A stretch of DNA of 64,000 nt from Chanos chanos (lineage: Eukaryota > Chordata > Actinopteri > Gonorynchiformes > Chanidae), in contig NC_044503.1 in NCBI RefSeq assembly GCF_902362185.1, positions 9,293,957-9,357,956 of the forward strand. The letters are read 5' to 3'. How positions within the stretch are numbered: position 1 is the stretch's first letter; each line of letters opens with the position of its first letter. The notes under the pieces were generated by a model. It saw nothing but the letters and a program-made list of their open reading frames with translations. It made no database searches and was not told the DNA's origin. A program made the position numbers and the translations under genes. Positions 23,743-37,800 of this stretch are shown in pieces.

Positions 23743-24175
23743 GGGTCATTCCATGTCATTTGAATAACAGGCATCCACCACACCATCTCAGAATTGGCTG
23801 ATAATATATTGTCTTGAAAAATACACTCTGACATGACATATCCCAAAATCTTAGCTTCCTATTCCCAAAACTTTTCTGTTTAGAGTTTATTTAGCACTAG
23901 TGGAAACTACCTTTAAAGTACGCATTTTTTCTTTACGACCAGAGTTCTGAAATTTGGCGTGCTGATTCAATATTTCCTGTAGATTCCAAATCATAAATTG
24001 TTTTATGCACAGTTTTGCACACATTTATGGATACTTATGATGGACAAGAATAAATAGCATCTGGAATGATTAAAGCATTGATGTTGGTACAATGTCTTAC
24101 CTAAATTTAAAAAAATGCACTTGGTGACAAGGGTCATTTTACCTGGTAGCAGATGTTCAATTTACTTGAAATTTC
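23743..24175. repeat. Interspersed repeat, shorter copy
   Basis: Begins GGGTCATTCCATGTCATTTG and runs parallel to 21961-22560 with two internal deletions. It lies directly left of the copy B block. Confidence 0.75.
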
Positions 24176-24299
24176 AAGGGGACATTTTATGTATGTCAAA
24201 GGCATTATGTACAAAATCTCTAGTATGTGTTCCTTCCAGAATGAATTTTATGAGCTGCAGATTTATTGTCACTTTTTAATTCATTTTTGTTTGTCTAAC

Positions 24300-27200
24300 A
24301 GCTATTGAAACTCATTTTGAATTGACACTGGTGCTTTGTTATTGAAGTTGGATTATGATAAACATGAATCAGTTCAGTGCAATTTTATTAAATGCTACAA
24401 CCAAAGGTGGTGTTATCTGTGATTACAAAAATTACATTAAATAATAGGTTGACCAATATGTCAGTACATCGAATATGATACATGTAAATCAACATGTAAT
24501 TCAGTTTTATACAGGGATAACTTTTAAGTCTTTTTCATGAATGTTACTGAAAATGTATCTGACCCTAAGCAGGGTATTGGCCATTACCAGTTCTGGAGTA
24601 TTGCATTCTTCAAGACAGGAACAAGTTTCTTTTTTGTTTTCCTTTTGTTTCTGTTTTTCTCTAAATTCGTTGGCATTTTTTATGATAAAAGGCCTTGGAA
24701 CACTTCCGTTGCTTCTTTAAGTTCAGTATTTTTTGCTCTTCCTGGAATCTGTTTTAAAAAGGATGAGTGTAAATAAAGGCGTGATTAAAACATGGGGCTT
24801 AGAATATGAATAATATATGCCTAATTATGCCCAATGTAACCACAGATGTTAACAAACTTTTTTTTTTCTTATCCAGTGGAATAATGCAACATAATCACAT
24901 ACATTAGTTCAATCTTTCATCTGCCTAGACTTACCTGATTACAGACAGATTCACCATAACGTACAAAGGTGGCAAAGTGTTCACAGTTTAGCGTGAAAAG
25001 ATTGTACGTAAGCTCCTTGTCCAGTAAGGCATCACGCCGCCGTCTCATTTCAGCTTCTGGAGATGGTTTGCGAGCATGACGAGTATTGCTGATTAAGACA
25101 TGAGCACCTGAAGGCACATTCACTTCGGAGAGGAGCTGCCTGCGTATTTTGGTCTCCCCCAGAAGAAGGTCTCCACAGAGAGGGAAGATTGTTTGCAAGG
25201 AGTTGCGGAACATTTTCATCACCTCTCCTTCATCTGTATCGGAATGTGAGGGACAGAGCCTCTTGTTAAAACCCGTTTGCGGTTTACAAATGGCTGCCAT
25301 GAATGTAAATGATTTCTTCCTGTCTAAACACAACATGATGGCGAACTGTAGATTTTTATATGTTTGAAAACTTTGTGCTATTGTTGCGCTTCAGTAAGAT
25401 ATTATCTCTATCTGTATCTGGGGAAAAGTGAGAAAGGAAACAGCTACTGGTGCTTTGTATCATAGTGCTAAACCAGGTGCCAAACCTACCAGCCATGGTT
25501 TAAGAAATTGCACCTGAGTGATGATTTAGCTGAAGCAATTAAAGAATTCTGACAAAGAGTATGTACACAAATACAGAATGCTTGAACTATGAAACTGATT
25601 CATCATGGTGTGTAGTTGAAAGTGATGTCTGACTTTGATCAAAATTTCATATATGTGTTATAAACACATTAGTCTTTTTGTATAAATACTATACTTTCAT
25701 GAAGGGCTAATTCTGATCCACTTTCCAACATAGTTCCTAACCAAGGAATCCATATTTTACGTTCTTTGGGTTTGACAAGTATTCTCACCTGAAACAGCAA
25801 AATGAATCACGTATCCATCTCCATCATATACACCCCAGTGTGAGTATCCAACAGGGTAAGAGAACTCAATCAAGTCTCCAAACTGGGCGGTAGCCACAAT
25901 GTCCTCAACCTGTACGTCACAAATAACAACTTTTGTTTTTCTTTGTCCGATCAGCTGAAGGGGAGGCCTGCCTTCTACAGGTGAGGTTGGAAACAGGTTA
26001 TGCAACATACCACTGAAGCTCGTCATCATTTTACGTATCATAAAATACCAAGCAGTGGTTTCAGTCATCTTCCACATTGATTTAAATTGAATTATAATTT
26101 AAATTCATTTATAAATATTTATGTATATTTTCAGTTGCAATATACACTTGATTTGAAGTGTCTGTTTTTACAGTATCACCATGGTTTCAGCAGATTATAG
26201 TGTCACAACACAAATCACAACATACTGATGTATGAAAACCAGTCACGGCACAGATGCTGATTACTAGTCATTTGAGATTTTGTTTGATTGTTTTTTTTCT
26301 TTTTTCAAACAGCATACTGTGTCAGAAAACACAAAGGACTGTTAATTTACAGTCATTTCTTTACTGGGTTGACTCACAATTGATTCACTGCATGTGTCGC
26401 TGTTTACTACGACGTAAGCTTACTACATTTAGTTTGCTACAACTTCTACTTCAATCTTGCTCCATTAACAAAAGAAGATACAAAGTTATGAAACTGTTGA
26501 ACGAAATGTAATTTTTTTTTGTTTTACCTGTTCAGCGTAATCCATTTTCAGCTGAGTCGTCCAAACATTTAAGGACCTTACTTAAAGGGACCTAACCCTG
26601 CCAAGCCTAATGGGTGTAACCTGTCTCTGAAAAGCATTCCTGTGTTAACCATTTTCAGGTTGCACCAGACAATTGAACTCAAATGATAGAATGCACTGCT
26701 GAGATACTTTAAAAATAATTATGGCACAACATATTCTGTGTGCAGAAAATATGTTTTCCATGATATACTCAATGTGTTTATAAAATATATGCAATAAAGT
26801 ACTAAAAGCAGATTGTTATACAACCCAGGTATTTATTCAGCTATTTGCATAATGGTTGTACAGACAGCCAGTGGTAGAGTGTTTACTGTGGAACACATTG
26901 TCTCAACCAATGAAAAACAAACTGAATAGTGTTCATAAAAATCAAAGCACTGATTTTTCAGCTTTCAAATGTTAATGTTGAAATGTATATGCTTTGTTAT
27001 GCGTCTACGTTTTATTACATTTTGTTAATAAGAGAAAATGTCAAGTATACACTGGTAGATTATTCACTGTATTTGAGAAGATAATTTCCAGTCCAGTTCT
27101 TATATATTTGTAAGTCATTTTGAATGATAGAAATAAGCATGTCATCTCTGTTTCGAGCTGAATTTGACAAAATTTCAATATTCCTGCCATGTTTACCTTT

Positions 27201-27440
27201 TTGTGTTTGAACATTGAGAAAAAAAATAAAAAATAAAATGTCAGGCTTTATTTTCACCCCAGCCATGCACCTATGCACTCCTCTTTGTTTTCTTTTAGAT
27301 GTTTGAAGACTTTTTTTGTAGTTTCCCTTGCGGTGAGCTGTGGGAGCATTTCCACTCTTATTCTTTACTTCTTATAATTGCCAAACTGTATAGCCAAACG
27401 GTCACTGACACAGCGAAATGTGGCTGGCTCCACCTCCCAG
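24300..27440. repeat. Segmental duplication, copy B
   Basis: Aligns with copy A throughout. It includes LRAT-B and runs into the last exon of bgn, where copy A stops. It lacks the hAT and RTE insertions found in A and so shows the pre-insertion sequence at both places. Confidence 0.9.
24680..26545 (-). CDS. LRAT/H-rev107-family acyltransferase-like protein, copy B
   Basis: Exons, minus strand: 26545-26528, 25909-25789, 25233-24935, 24748-24680; 168 aa with phases agreeing. It starts MDYAEQVEDIVATAQFGDL and carries the family triad: His in YSHWGVYDGDG, His in VIHF, and Cys in LNCEHFATF. The C-terminus (IPGRAKNTELKEATEVFQ) is short and has no membrane segment. The loop before the first His has the usual short form (SYPVGYSH). 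By family it should be a lipid acyltransferase or phospholipase A-type enzyme, but substrate cannot be read from sequence. It lies about 0.8 kb downstream of bgn on the same strand and is likely the parent of copy A. Confidence 0.9.
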
Positions 27441-30400
27441 TAGTTTATTGGGTTCCCAAAGAGGCTAATACCATTGTAAAAAGCCCTCTTCATTCCAAAG
27501 CCTGTAGGACAGAAGTCATCCACACCGACATTGCTGATATTGTTGGAATGTAGGTAGATCACCTACAATAAAACGCAAATGTTTTAAAATAAGAAAACAC
27601 ACAAGAAGAAAAATCAAGTTTTTGGCTGAACTGTGAAAGAATGGAAAGTGCTGAAAAAGAGTCGGACGTAGCACTAATCACGCTTTGATGTAATACCGAG
27701 ATTCAGCCCTCACCTGCAGATACTTCATAAATGGCAACCCAGAGGGGACGCTGGACAGTCGGTTGTTGTCTAGATGGAGCTCTCGTAGGTTGGGCAGGTA
27801 ACTCAAACTGCCGTGTTCAATGTTGCGAATATGATTGAAACTTAAGCCCAGCCTAACCAGTCAAAGAGAGGAATGTGTTTGTTACACCTACACTTATGTC
27901 TTGAAAACCTGCCCCAGACTGTTTATGGGTAGCATTGTTCAATGCATTCCTTTGCAGTTCAGTTCAGTTCCGCGGGTGGAACATTATCATACTTTCCAAG
28001 GTTCTAAACAGAATGATTCAAAACAATAAAAATACCATATGGAGCTAAAAACTACACTAATATCTAATGTTTGAATGGAATTCTTTTCATTGTATGTACA
28101 AAAGCTACATCTTTTTCCCAGAAAGAAGAAATGTTCTTAATGGCACATTGCCGGCGTTGTAATGCAAATGATTAAGAAAATTATTGGTCAAATACATTTT
28201 CCAGCATGAAATAACAGTGGCTGGAATATGTGAATCCAAAGTCATGATGATTAAAAAGCTATTTTTAATACCTGTACAGTTGTCTATACTGACTCAAATC
28301 CTCCAGCTCAATGGCCTGAATCTGATTGTGGTCCAGATGAAGTTCATGAAGAGTGTCAGGAAGGTCTGATGGGGGTGTTGCAGAGTGAATATAAATTTAC
28401 AAATAAATTTTGACACGCACAGCAATACACATTACACCGTAATACTGTAGATGGCAAGAGTAACGTGTTAGAACCTAGAAGGATCTCCATGTCTAGATAT
28501 ATTTTCCTCAGTTACTTAATTTAATAGATTATTATTATTATTCAGTATGTTGCTGTGACAGATAGATCAAGAGTACTGCAAAAGGCTATGCCATCTTAGT
28601 TACCTTTTGGCACCCCTGTGAGTTTTGCCTCAGAAATACGAAGAAAGTTGAGCCTGAGGCCCATAAATGCTCCAGGTTCAAGGCCACTGTTCTGAAGGGG
28701 GTTCCGACCCATCTCTGTAATGAAAATACGATACCAATGCATTTTGAGAGTGTTTACTTTGCCTAATAGTAAACATCTTAGGCTGATGTCTCACCAATAA
28801 CATTCATGTTTGCCAGGCCAAGGAAAGTCCTCGCTGCAACCTTTTTGATACGATTGTCATGAATACGCAGCTCCACCAGGGAAGGTGGTAGATTTTTTGG
28901 GATGGATGTCAGCAGGTTGTGAGAGAGGTAGAGCCTCTGCAGTCGCTTCAGTGGTGCAAAGGCCCGTGGATGAATCCTGGAGATCTGGTTGTTCACTAGA
29001 ATCAAAGACTAAGTAGGAAAAGATTTTAAACAGAGGATAGTGGAAGGTACAATTTAATACACAGTAGAACTGATAGAGAGAAAATCAATATTCTCAAATT
29101 TTTTTTCTTAACAATGTTAATGCTCTCTTTCCCAAGTCATTTCCAATCCTGGTTCTTACATAGAGGTTGGGGAGTTTTTTGAAGTCCCCCTCCCTAATCT
29201 CTAGGATATTGTTGCTTTGGAGGTCAAAGAGACGGGTATCAGTGGGAATTCCATAATCCGGAACATAATGCAAACCTACAAAATAAAGTAAAAAACACAT
29301 ATTTATTAGTTCTCAGATACTTTATGTAACTTTATATAATGCTTAGACAGACATGAGCTAAGTTTCAGCATTTTTAGTTCTTCACTGAAAATCTTGTTTA
29401 GTCCAGCTCCAAATTTATTCTCTGACTGTAAAAATGGCAAGTAGTTAATCTTTGCTGATTTTCTGGAGAAAAGGCAAGTACTGTAGTGTTAGGGTTAAGA
29501 TTAGATTAAGATGTAGTGTTAAGATTCCAAAAAGTGCTAGCTTCACAGCGTTAAATCTACAATGATCTACAGCTTACTGACATAAATAATTCTCCTCAGT
29601 CATGAAAAAAGAGAACATTAGACTTTAAAAAGTCTTTCTGAAAGTTTTTGAGACTTAAGGCTACTGTAGTTCACGGGCAACATTTTAAGCAGGCTGTAAT
29701 TTTGAAAATGTTAGGTAATTCTCTGGGTTTTAAGCTTGAATGGATGTGCTTTACAGTGCTGTTGCTGTTGTGTGTTAGCGTTCCCTCGCAAGTTCCCTAT
29801 GTAATTAAGATGAAGCCAGATGACCATAAGTCCACGTAGCACATGACAACGTGGAGAGAAAAAAAAGGAGAAAACAAACTCATTTTCCTGTAATTTGAAC
29901 TCAGTGGCACTAGTGTATCTGTTTTTCTTATATAAACAAAGAATGCATAAAGATTTTATCTTTAGAAATGATCACTTTTCTGCCTCATTTACGGATGGTC
30001 GCTCATTAAACGTACATTGCTAAGAATATTTGTGTTTTCCCACTATTCAGATTATCATCCACACCTCAGATGCCACCAGGTGAGAATGAGACCGTTTAGC
30101 TGTATGTCTCAGGGTTCGTTTTTATTTAGGCTCATGCTGTGGAGCCGTCTGTTAGAATGGTTTGTTCTTATTCTCTGTGGTGCTTTTGATGCTGCTATAA
30201 CATCTTTCATTCTTTCATCTTAATTCCAGGACTCTCTAAATTTCCTGCCCATCTGCTCCAGATCCTGCCAGCTGAAGATCTATACAGTTTTCTATTCATT
30301 TTCACGCTATGATGTGTAAAACTTTTGAAAACCACAAATGACTTTGTTTTTTGGCTTATGGGAAAATATAGGATATGATAAGGGAAATGACAGAGTTATC

Positions 30401-30995
30401 TTCCAAAAGGATGAACCCCGACATAATTGCTACATAATGTGGTCTTTGCTTTCTGTGCTTTTCTCATATTTTTCATTTAAAACTGAATCATTGTACAGCA
30501 CAGTGGTTTACAGTCAAAGTAAATAATGAGTAAAAGAGAGCTGCTCTTTTTGCAGAACTTTGTTTCAGTCTCAGTCTAGCACAAACAATTCTTATGAGCA
30601 GAGATTCTTCAAAGATTTCATTAACTGAAACAGACATTCAAAGTTGGAGCAGAACTTGGTTTCCAGGAGGAAGATTATTGCCCCCCCCTGGTTTATGGGA
30701 GGAATGGTAAATCTCTGTGTCTTCAATAAATTAAGCCTGTCCACCAACCTTGATCAGAACACTGAACGACCCAGTGACCACAATGACAAGCAAAAGGACA
30801 GGTAGGTTGTACTGGTGGTTCAGGCTCAAAAGCAGACCCATCTTCTTCATCTTTCATCATCATCATCATCAGATCCTTCACGTCAATCTCCTTCCCAAAA
30901 TCCCAGAATACTTTCTGTTCAAAAGGTAGAGCCAAAGAAAGGGGCAGCAGATGGACTATGGTGAGCAGTGGAAGGACTGTGATAAAAGGCCCCAT
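27365..30995 (-). CDS. bgn: Biglycan, class I small leucine-rich proteoglycan
   Basis: A secreted matrix proteoglycan that binds collagen and growth factors. Coding exons, minus strand: 30995-30749, 29275-29160, 29008-28795, 28714-28604, 28365-28272, 27852-27714, 27562-27365; 372 aa, close to mammalian 368. A signal peptide is followed by [13 protein letters not shown], very like biglycan. Then come an acidic segment, the CPFACHC cysteine cluster, LRRs such as [13 protein letters not shown], and the biglycan-type end ([17 protein letters not shown] then AIQFGNYKK). Odd points: a run of five Met from an (ATG)n repeat, and no Ser-Gly dipeptide before the cysteine cluster, where glycosaminoglycan chains normally attach. 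Untranslated sequence precedes the ATG up to an acceptor at 31024. First-exon candidates end at donors at 33014 or near 34224. Which teleost bgn paralogue this is cannot be decided. Confidence 0.93.
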
Positions 30996-31024
30996 GGTTG
31001 GTGTTACAATGATATGGCTTTGTC

Positions 31025-31057
31025 CTGTGAGGGAGAGAGAGGGAGGGAGTGAGTGAG

Positions 31058-31092
<35 letters not shown>

Positions 31093-31965
31093 AAGAAAGA
31101 AAGAAGCACAGAAAGAAAGAAAGAAGAGAAAAGAAAGAAAGAAAGTGTTAATGCAACCGCAGTGTGTCCCATATTCAAGGTTAAACCATAAATGCTACCC
31201 TGAATCTGAAATTTGATCATGGTCAAATGTCATTATAATCCAGATATGCAACCCCACAAGAAGCCCACAGTTCATTATGTCCTGAGAACTTCCAAGTTAA
31301 ATTGGCACAAAGTATCAGTGGCAATATGAAATCATGAACAAAAAGAAGCCAAAGACAAAGTTGTCTGGGTAGATCTGCCAAGCCTCAAAACATCTGCAAG
31401 TGTGTATTTTCTTAAGAAACCTGTCTGCCCATCACCTTTAAAAAGCATCAGAAATTTTCCAGAACCTGCACAGAATATTCTGGGACAAAACATTGGTTTT
31501 GGGTAGACTGACTTGCCTCTCCACTGGTGGCCCAGGCCCAGGTGGTGTTGCAATCTCTTATTCTAAACTTCACGTCTTTCTAACCCATGTGAAAAAATAT
31601 GTCATTACGATACATCATTATGGACACATGACTATATGGTACAGTGTCCAGTAAAGGCACAACAATCTAGTAATTTTCATCTGTTCGATGTGAACTCACT
31701 GTCACTAACAGCAACAGTGCCATCATAGTAACTAAACTACATTGCCAGTAGTTGGCACTGTGCTGTAACAACATAGTAAAAGGAGTGTAAATGAAAGGAA
31801 ATGCAGGATTTGTTTAACCTGATGTTTCAGTACACAAAAAGTTCATCAAGAAAGAAGCACTAGATTCAGCAGCACATCTTTTGTTGATAAAGATTTGTAG
31901 ATCATTGAGCGGATTTCCAGTGTGGAGCACTCTGTCGTGCCACGTGTTGTGTGTGGTTTGCAATG

Positions 31966-31998
<33 letters not shown>

Positions 31999-33265
31999 TT
32001 TGGAAGTTAACTCCCACACCCTTTACCACAGAGGGAGAGAGAGAGCCTGTGGAACCCACATTACTGGCTAGTATCAAAGATTGTTTTAGTAACAGCACCC
32101 TGGGTCTCTTATGCTCTGAGTCATTTGTCGTCACCATAGAGGAGTGCGGAGGGAAGTTCACTGACCATATCAGTTCTCCATAAAAACAGTCAAACGGATA
32201 TGTAGAAAAAATAAAAACAATATGAAGACTTTCAGAGTATGAAAAAGTCAACATGAACAGTCATATGGACCTGTTGTGGACTTGTTGGTCAACAACTAAA
32301 GTCCATATGGCAAAGAAGACAACATATTTCTACATGATCCATAGAACATCCTCTTGGTCCATCCCTTTGACCTGAAATCCACAACCAAATGGTTTCACAT
32401 TTAGCTTAGAACGGCCAGACACAAAGCCGACTGTAATTATGTGACTGCAGTCGCCAAATAAATTCTTTATTTGGAAGTGGCTGACACCAAAAGGAAGACT
32501 TCTTTGATGACAATATTTATTTTAATTGCTGGTACTGAGATCTGGTTTTTGGACTCAGAACACCTGCCCAAATATGCTACACCGAAATTCCAACAATACG
32601 ATAATTTTTTCAATTTTATGACCTGGAATTTCAGTGACATTTTCTAAAGTAAATTAATGTTTAATAAAACATCACAGTAACATCAGTGATTGAATTTGTC
32701 TGTAAAACGATCATTACAAGCCTTAATGCATATTTTGTGCGATAACAATTTTCAACAATTGCCTTCAGTCAAACCATTTTACAGTGTTCGAGTGGAAGCC
32801 TTTGTTCCCGGTTGCTACCGTGGCGATCATTTTGTATGATAAGCTTCTTATAAGTCATTTCGGACGCGCAGCAGGTGAACTAGCGAATGTGGAAAAGTTG
32901 TTGAAAGACTCAGTTTCAGTTAAGAATATCGATGCAGAGGCACAGAGCGTTCATCGGTGACGGAAGAATGAAAATACACAAAAAGTTTATTACTGAATAA
33001 GTGACTGACCTACCTGAAGCGGATGTGGTTTGATTTCCAGAAAGTGACTTCGTAGAGGCAGCGATTTTTTGATCGATATCAATTTGAAATTATTATTAAT
33101 ATTGTTTCATTGTGATGAATGATGTTCCAACAAGTCCGTCTGCCAGCAGAGTCGGTACAGAGTGCAAAATGGCAGGCTACCTGCTACTCAAACAACTGGA
33201 TAGTCACCAAAAAAGGAAAATCCTGTATATTGAGCCGAATTGACCAGTCCCCTTTTCACCATTCT

Positions 33266-33300
<35 letters not shown>

Positions 33301-34541
33301 CTCGCTCTCTCTCTCTCTCTCTCAAGCACAGTGAATGTGTAGTATAAGGATCACAACCAACATCTAGAGTTGGAGAGAGAGAAATATGATCTAAATACTT
33401 TAAAAACATTTTCTGTCCACGGGTTACTAAAACACTTGGAAACCTAACTAAATGTACTTTTTTAGCTATGTTCTGATGCAGATTTTTTTTGAACTGCTGT
33501 GTGATTAGTTCATTTGTCCCCGTACTGAGTGTGAAACCATTTCAAATTCCCTTTTTAATGTAAAGAAGTTTTTTTTGCTCAGTTGATGTAATGCCCACAC
33601 CCTGGAAAACTTAATGCACAAAGGTCTGGGAAATATATACACATAAATAGAGAATCAATAGACAGCCCAAGGAAAACAAATCTGGATGAAACTCCTCTCT
33701 GATGTTTAAAATAAAGCACTTTGTGGCATCGCGTAACCAGTTTAAGGAGAACACAGCACTGGCCAGAAATAGAGCTCGCATGGGCTGCCACTGCCCAGCA
33801 CTATCATAAGAATAATGAAAATCCTACTCAGCACAGTAACTGTACTCTTTTCCCTTCATAATCTGTAATGACATGGTTTATTTTGAACTCTCCAAACTCA
33901 CCAATGTACTGGTTGTACCAATTCATAGTGATAAAGTACTTTTTTTTGTTTTAGCCAAGCTAAACTGAATGCCCTTATGATTTCAGATGCTTTCAAATGA
34001 CTGCAGTCAAATTATTTTACCAAGTGACCTTTTTTGGGATAATGATGTCTAAACTTACCTCAAAATAATAGTGCATGTTTACTGACGTCTGAACAATATG
34101 AAAATACTATCTTATTGACACTGACAACTGACTTCAAAAAGCAGGCTGACCAGTCACAATGAGGTAATAAAAATCTATTTGTACAACGCTTCTCTTAACG
34201 CAGAGACGAACATATTCTCTTACCGCAAAAACCCTGCTGGAGCCCGTATGAGAGCAGACAGACATCAGAGCTGAGAAAGAGAACATTGGACAGAGGACAG
34301 TATAATCAACTCCTCCACCAAATGCCCCTACAATTTGTGGGTGTATCTTTTGTGCTAAAGTTTATGGATAACTCATTTATTTTAAAGGGTTCATTTTTGT
34401 TGCTTACTGGAAAAGGATGAGAAAGATTCTTTTGGATGTTAATGTTTAATCTGAAGAATTTTAATAGTGACATGATCAGTTTTAAACAGTGTTATAACAG
34501 TGAGCTGGAACCACTGACATACAACAGTGGTGGAGTGGGAA

Positions 34542-34586
<45 letters not shown>

Positions 34587-34860
34587 TAATAATAAAAGAA
34601 CAACACAACAAAAAAGAACACATAAAAGAAATCTAACTCTAATGACAAAGATATACATCATTATCACTATTATAAGTTGTTATAAAAATGAAAATAAAAA
34701 CCACACACATGGAGTGACAGGGTGTTTTTATGATTAAACTGTGAGAGTAGTTTAAGTGAAACAGGGGTTCCTAAAGTAGTTTTAGGGCTACCTTAGGAGG
34801 AAAATTGTTCTTGCTCTTGTAAAGAAGCGGAGAGCCAGCCTCTAGTTATTCCTGTTGGAG
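31025..34860. other. bgn 5' intron/first-exon region and ecm2-like 3' flank
   Basis: No coding gene is recognised. A GA/GAAA-rich run at 31055-31145 forms the polypyrimidine tract of the bgn acceptor on the minus strand. Other simple sequence: poly-C 31966-31992, (CT)n 33269-33324, (AAT)n 34542-34587. Minus-strand donors at 33014 (CTTCAG then GTAGGT) and near 34224 (TTTGCG then GTAAGA) could end untranslated first exons of bgn. Confidence 0.45.
33269..33324. repeat. (CT)n microsatellite
   Basis: A nearly pure CT run with one interruption. Confidence 0.95.
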
Positions 34861-37800
34861 CTACTCGTAGTGTTCCTCATATCTCTGTGGCCGGAGAAGG
34901 ACACTGTGGTAGGTCTTGATGCAGGAGAAAGCAGTGGGAGGGATGAGGCGTCTATCGATGAGGTTGTTCTCTAGGTGCACTGATAACAGTGGGGAGTCCT
35001 CACTCACAGTTGTGTCACAAATAGCATTCAGAGGAACGTAACTGTAAGGAGAGACATAGAGCCAGAGACAACCTCAGTGACATTTCACTCACATTAATCT
35101 ATCAACAGAATCCATATTTTGAAAACTAACTGAAGTTTACTGAGATTTTATAGAGACAGAAACAGAGAGCTGCATAAATTCTTTTGGACAATAAAATCTA
35201 CCGTTAATGGGAATCCGCCCATAAATTAACATCTCTCAAATCAACATGAGCCATGGGACTGAATCTTGTCGCTCTGAGGGAAACTGGGGCCGTGAGGAGC
35301 AGACTGACCTGATATAGTTGTTGTTGAGTCTGAGGAGCTGCAGGGTTTTGAGCTGCAGTAGGCCACGAGGGATGGCCCGCAGCTGGTTGTGGTCCAGCAG
35401 CAGCTCGCTCAGGGAGTGGTACAGGCCTAAGAAGGACACCTCATTTATGCCATCCTCATGCAGCCTGTTGTAGGAAAGCTGTAGAGAGTCCAGGCCTGGC
35501 CGCATATGGGCAAACACATAGCCAGGGATTCGCTCGATCTGGTTGTGGTGCAATGTGAGCTGGCGCAAGCCGACAGGCAGGAAGGAAGGCACGTGGACCA
35601 GTTTATTGCGGGACAGGTCCAGGGACTCCAGTTTTCTGAAAAAGAAAGGTGGGACTGTGAAGTGCTAAAAATGCTGTTTATCAAAGTTTGTACCACTATC
35701 TCTGGCTTTTCGGTTTAATAAATGTAGATATGAGCAAATTCTTGATTCAAGTTGCTTTGCTAAACTTGTCCTCAAGGTGGCAGTTCAGCATTGCACATGG
35801 TCAACAAGCCCAACTTTTTTTTTTGGATGAGGTCCAAAGGCATCTTCAAGTCAGGTGAATGTGTGCTTTTAACCATTTATATTTTATTTAAAATAGTAGT
35901 CTTCAGACCATTTTAATTTTGTGAGGTAGGTTCACAACTTGTCATTTGGGAAGGGAACAAAAATAATGTCCTCTTAATCTTAATACACTACTCTAAACTC
36001 ACTGCAGATGTATCCATGCTCTTGGTGCTATTCGGTCTTCGCGGATGCGGTTATGGCTGAGGTCCAAAATTCTCAGGTTAACCGTCTTGTTGAGAGGCCC
36101 AGCGTGTACTTCTTCGATTCGGTTGTCAGACAGGTGCAATTCCTGGAAACACAGGGAATGTTAAACACAAAACAAAAACAGAAAATGTAAGACACAAACC
36201 CAGTCCACATCACTCAGTCTTTTGGGCCTTGATTCAGCCACAGTTTGTCCTCTGTAATTACAGGTTATATCTTGAGTTTAACTGAGCCTCTTGAAATATT
36301 AGAGAACTATTCATCTGCAAAACTGCAACCACAGGGCAGTGTGTACAACTTACAGAAACATAAACGTGGTTATTTAAGGCATTGATTGCATGTTGAAAAC
36401 ATATGTCATTGCCTTATTGGCAAGATTACAAAGAAACCCCAAAGCATAAACTGCATTTCAGGAGGATTTCCTCGAAGGCTCAAGCAAGCACTTAAACACT
36501 GTACTGACTTGTAATGAGATAGGGAGTCCGGAGGGAACAGCTCGAAACTTGTTGTCATCAAGTCGCAGGTAAATGAGTTTCCTCAGAGGCCGGAATGTGA
36601 GAGGAGAGACGTTGCCATCATGAAAATGATTATCCTCCAGTTCTAGCGTCAGCAAGTTGGACAGGCCTGTGGGGACAACTTCAAATTATGCTTTCATCCT
36701 CAGGTGCTTCTTAAGTTATCACACTTCTCAGCAAACCTGACCCACAGTCACACTCAATATCTCTAACATGAACATCTTGAAGAAAACGCACGAAACTTTT
36801 ATAAGATAAAGAAAGACCCGAAGATCCTCTCGAAGCTTCTTTAGATAAAGTTTATAGCAGTCGAAGACTTTACACTCGAGCAAGTATCAAGCAGAAATTC
36901 ACATGAATTTTACCCTTGAAGCTGTTGGCTGTAAGGCCTAGAAGTTTGTTGTCATTGATCTTGAGTTCCACTAGAGACGAGGGAAGTGCAGGTACTTTGG
37001 TCAGGTTGTTCCCATCCAAATTCAGTCTCCTTAACTTTGTCAGATTCTGCAATGATCCAAATGCCCAAGCCATATGAGAGAGACTGGAAAACTCCAGCTA
37101 CATTGTCAGTGCAAACATAGTCAGCTTGATGCTGTCGGATCTCTGACGTAGGTTAGGTTACATATCTACATCGTACATTCCGAACGAGATTATTTCACAT
37201 GAGCCAGTCATGTTACTAAGCCTTTGTCAACACTGGATCATTCACAGATAGACAACATTGTTGCTTTCTGTCATATGGAGTCTCCAGCAAAGACAGTGCC
37301 TGGCGCCTGAGGGTCGTTGCGTGCCGGTGAGAGAAGGTAAATATCAGAAACTTGCACACTACTTTTGGCTGTGGTATATCTGCTGACTGAAAGTATTCTC
37401 GTGTTTATTACAACATCCAAGTGAGAGTTGTCTCAAATGTGTCAGACTCCACGATTTGTGGGAGCAAACACATCTCAGCTGTCTGCTAAATATCACTTTC
37501 CATTGTGTAGCATTACAAGCTAAAATAAGACATTAACAGGGCATGCACACAATGGCACTGTAACAGTAATTTAAGCACCATTCATATTTTTAAGCACCAT
37601 TAATATCAATATATACATAAAGCATGATTATCACATGACCCAACTCACCTGAAATAGGTCCAGGCCCAACGAAGAGTCGTCCAACTTATTCTTGCTCAGA
37701 TCCAGCCATTCCAGGTTGGGAAGACCAGCCAAAGCACGAGCGGGGATCTTACTGATTTTGTTATCTATAAAGAGAAGAATTGTTCTCATCAAGTGAAATG

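Noticed and set aside
31814-32254. 146-codon minus-strand frame with poly-Gly
   Set aside because: Built on the poly-C run at 31966-31992; rest has no recognisable protein features.
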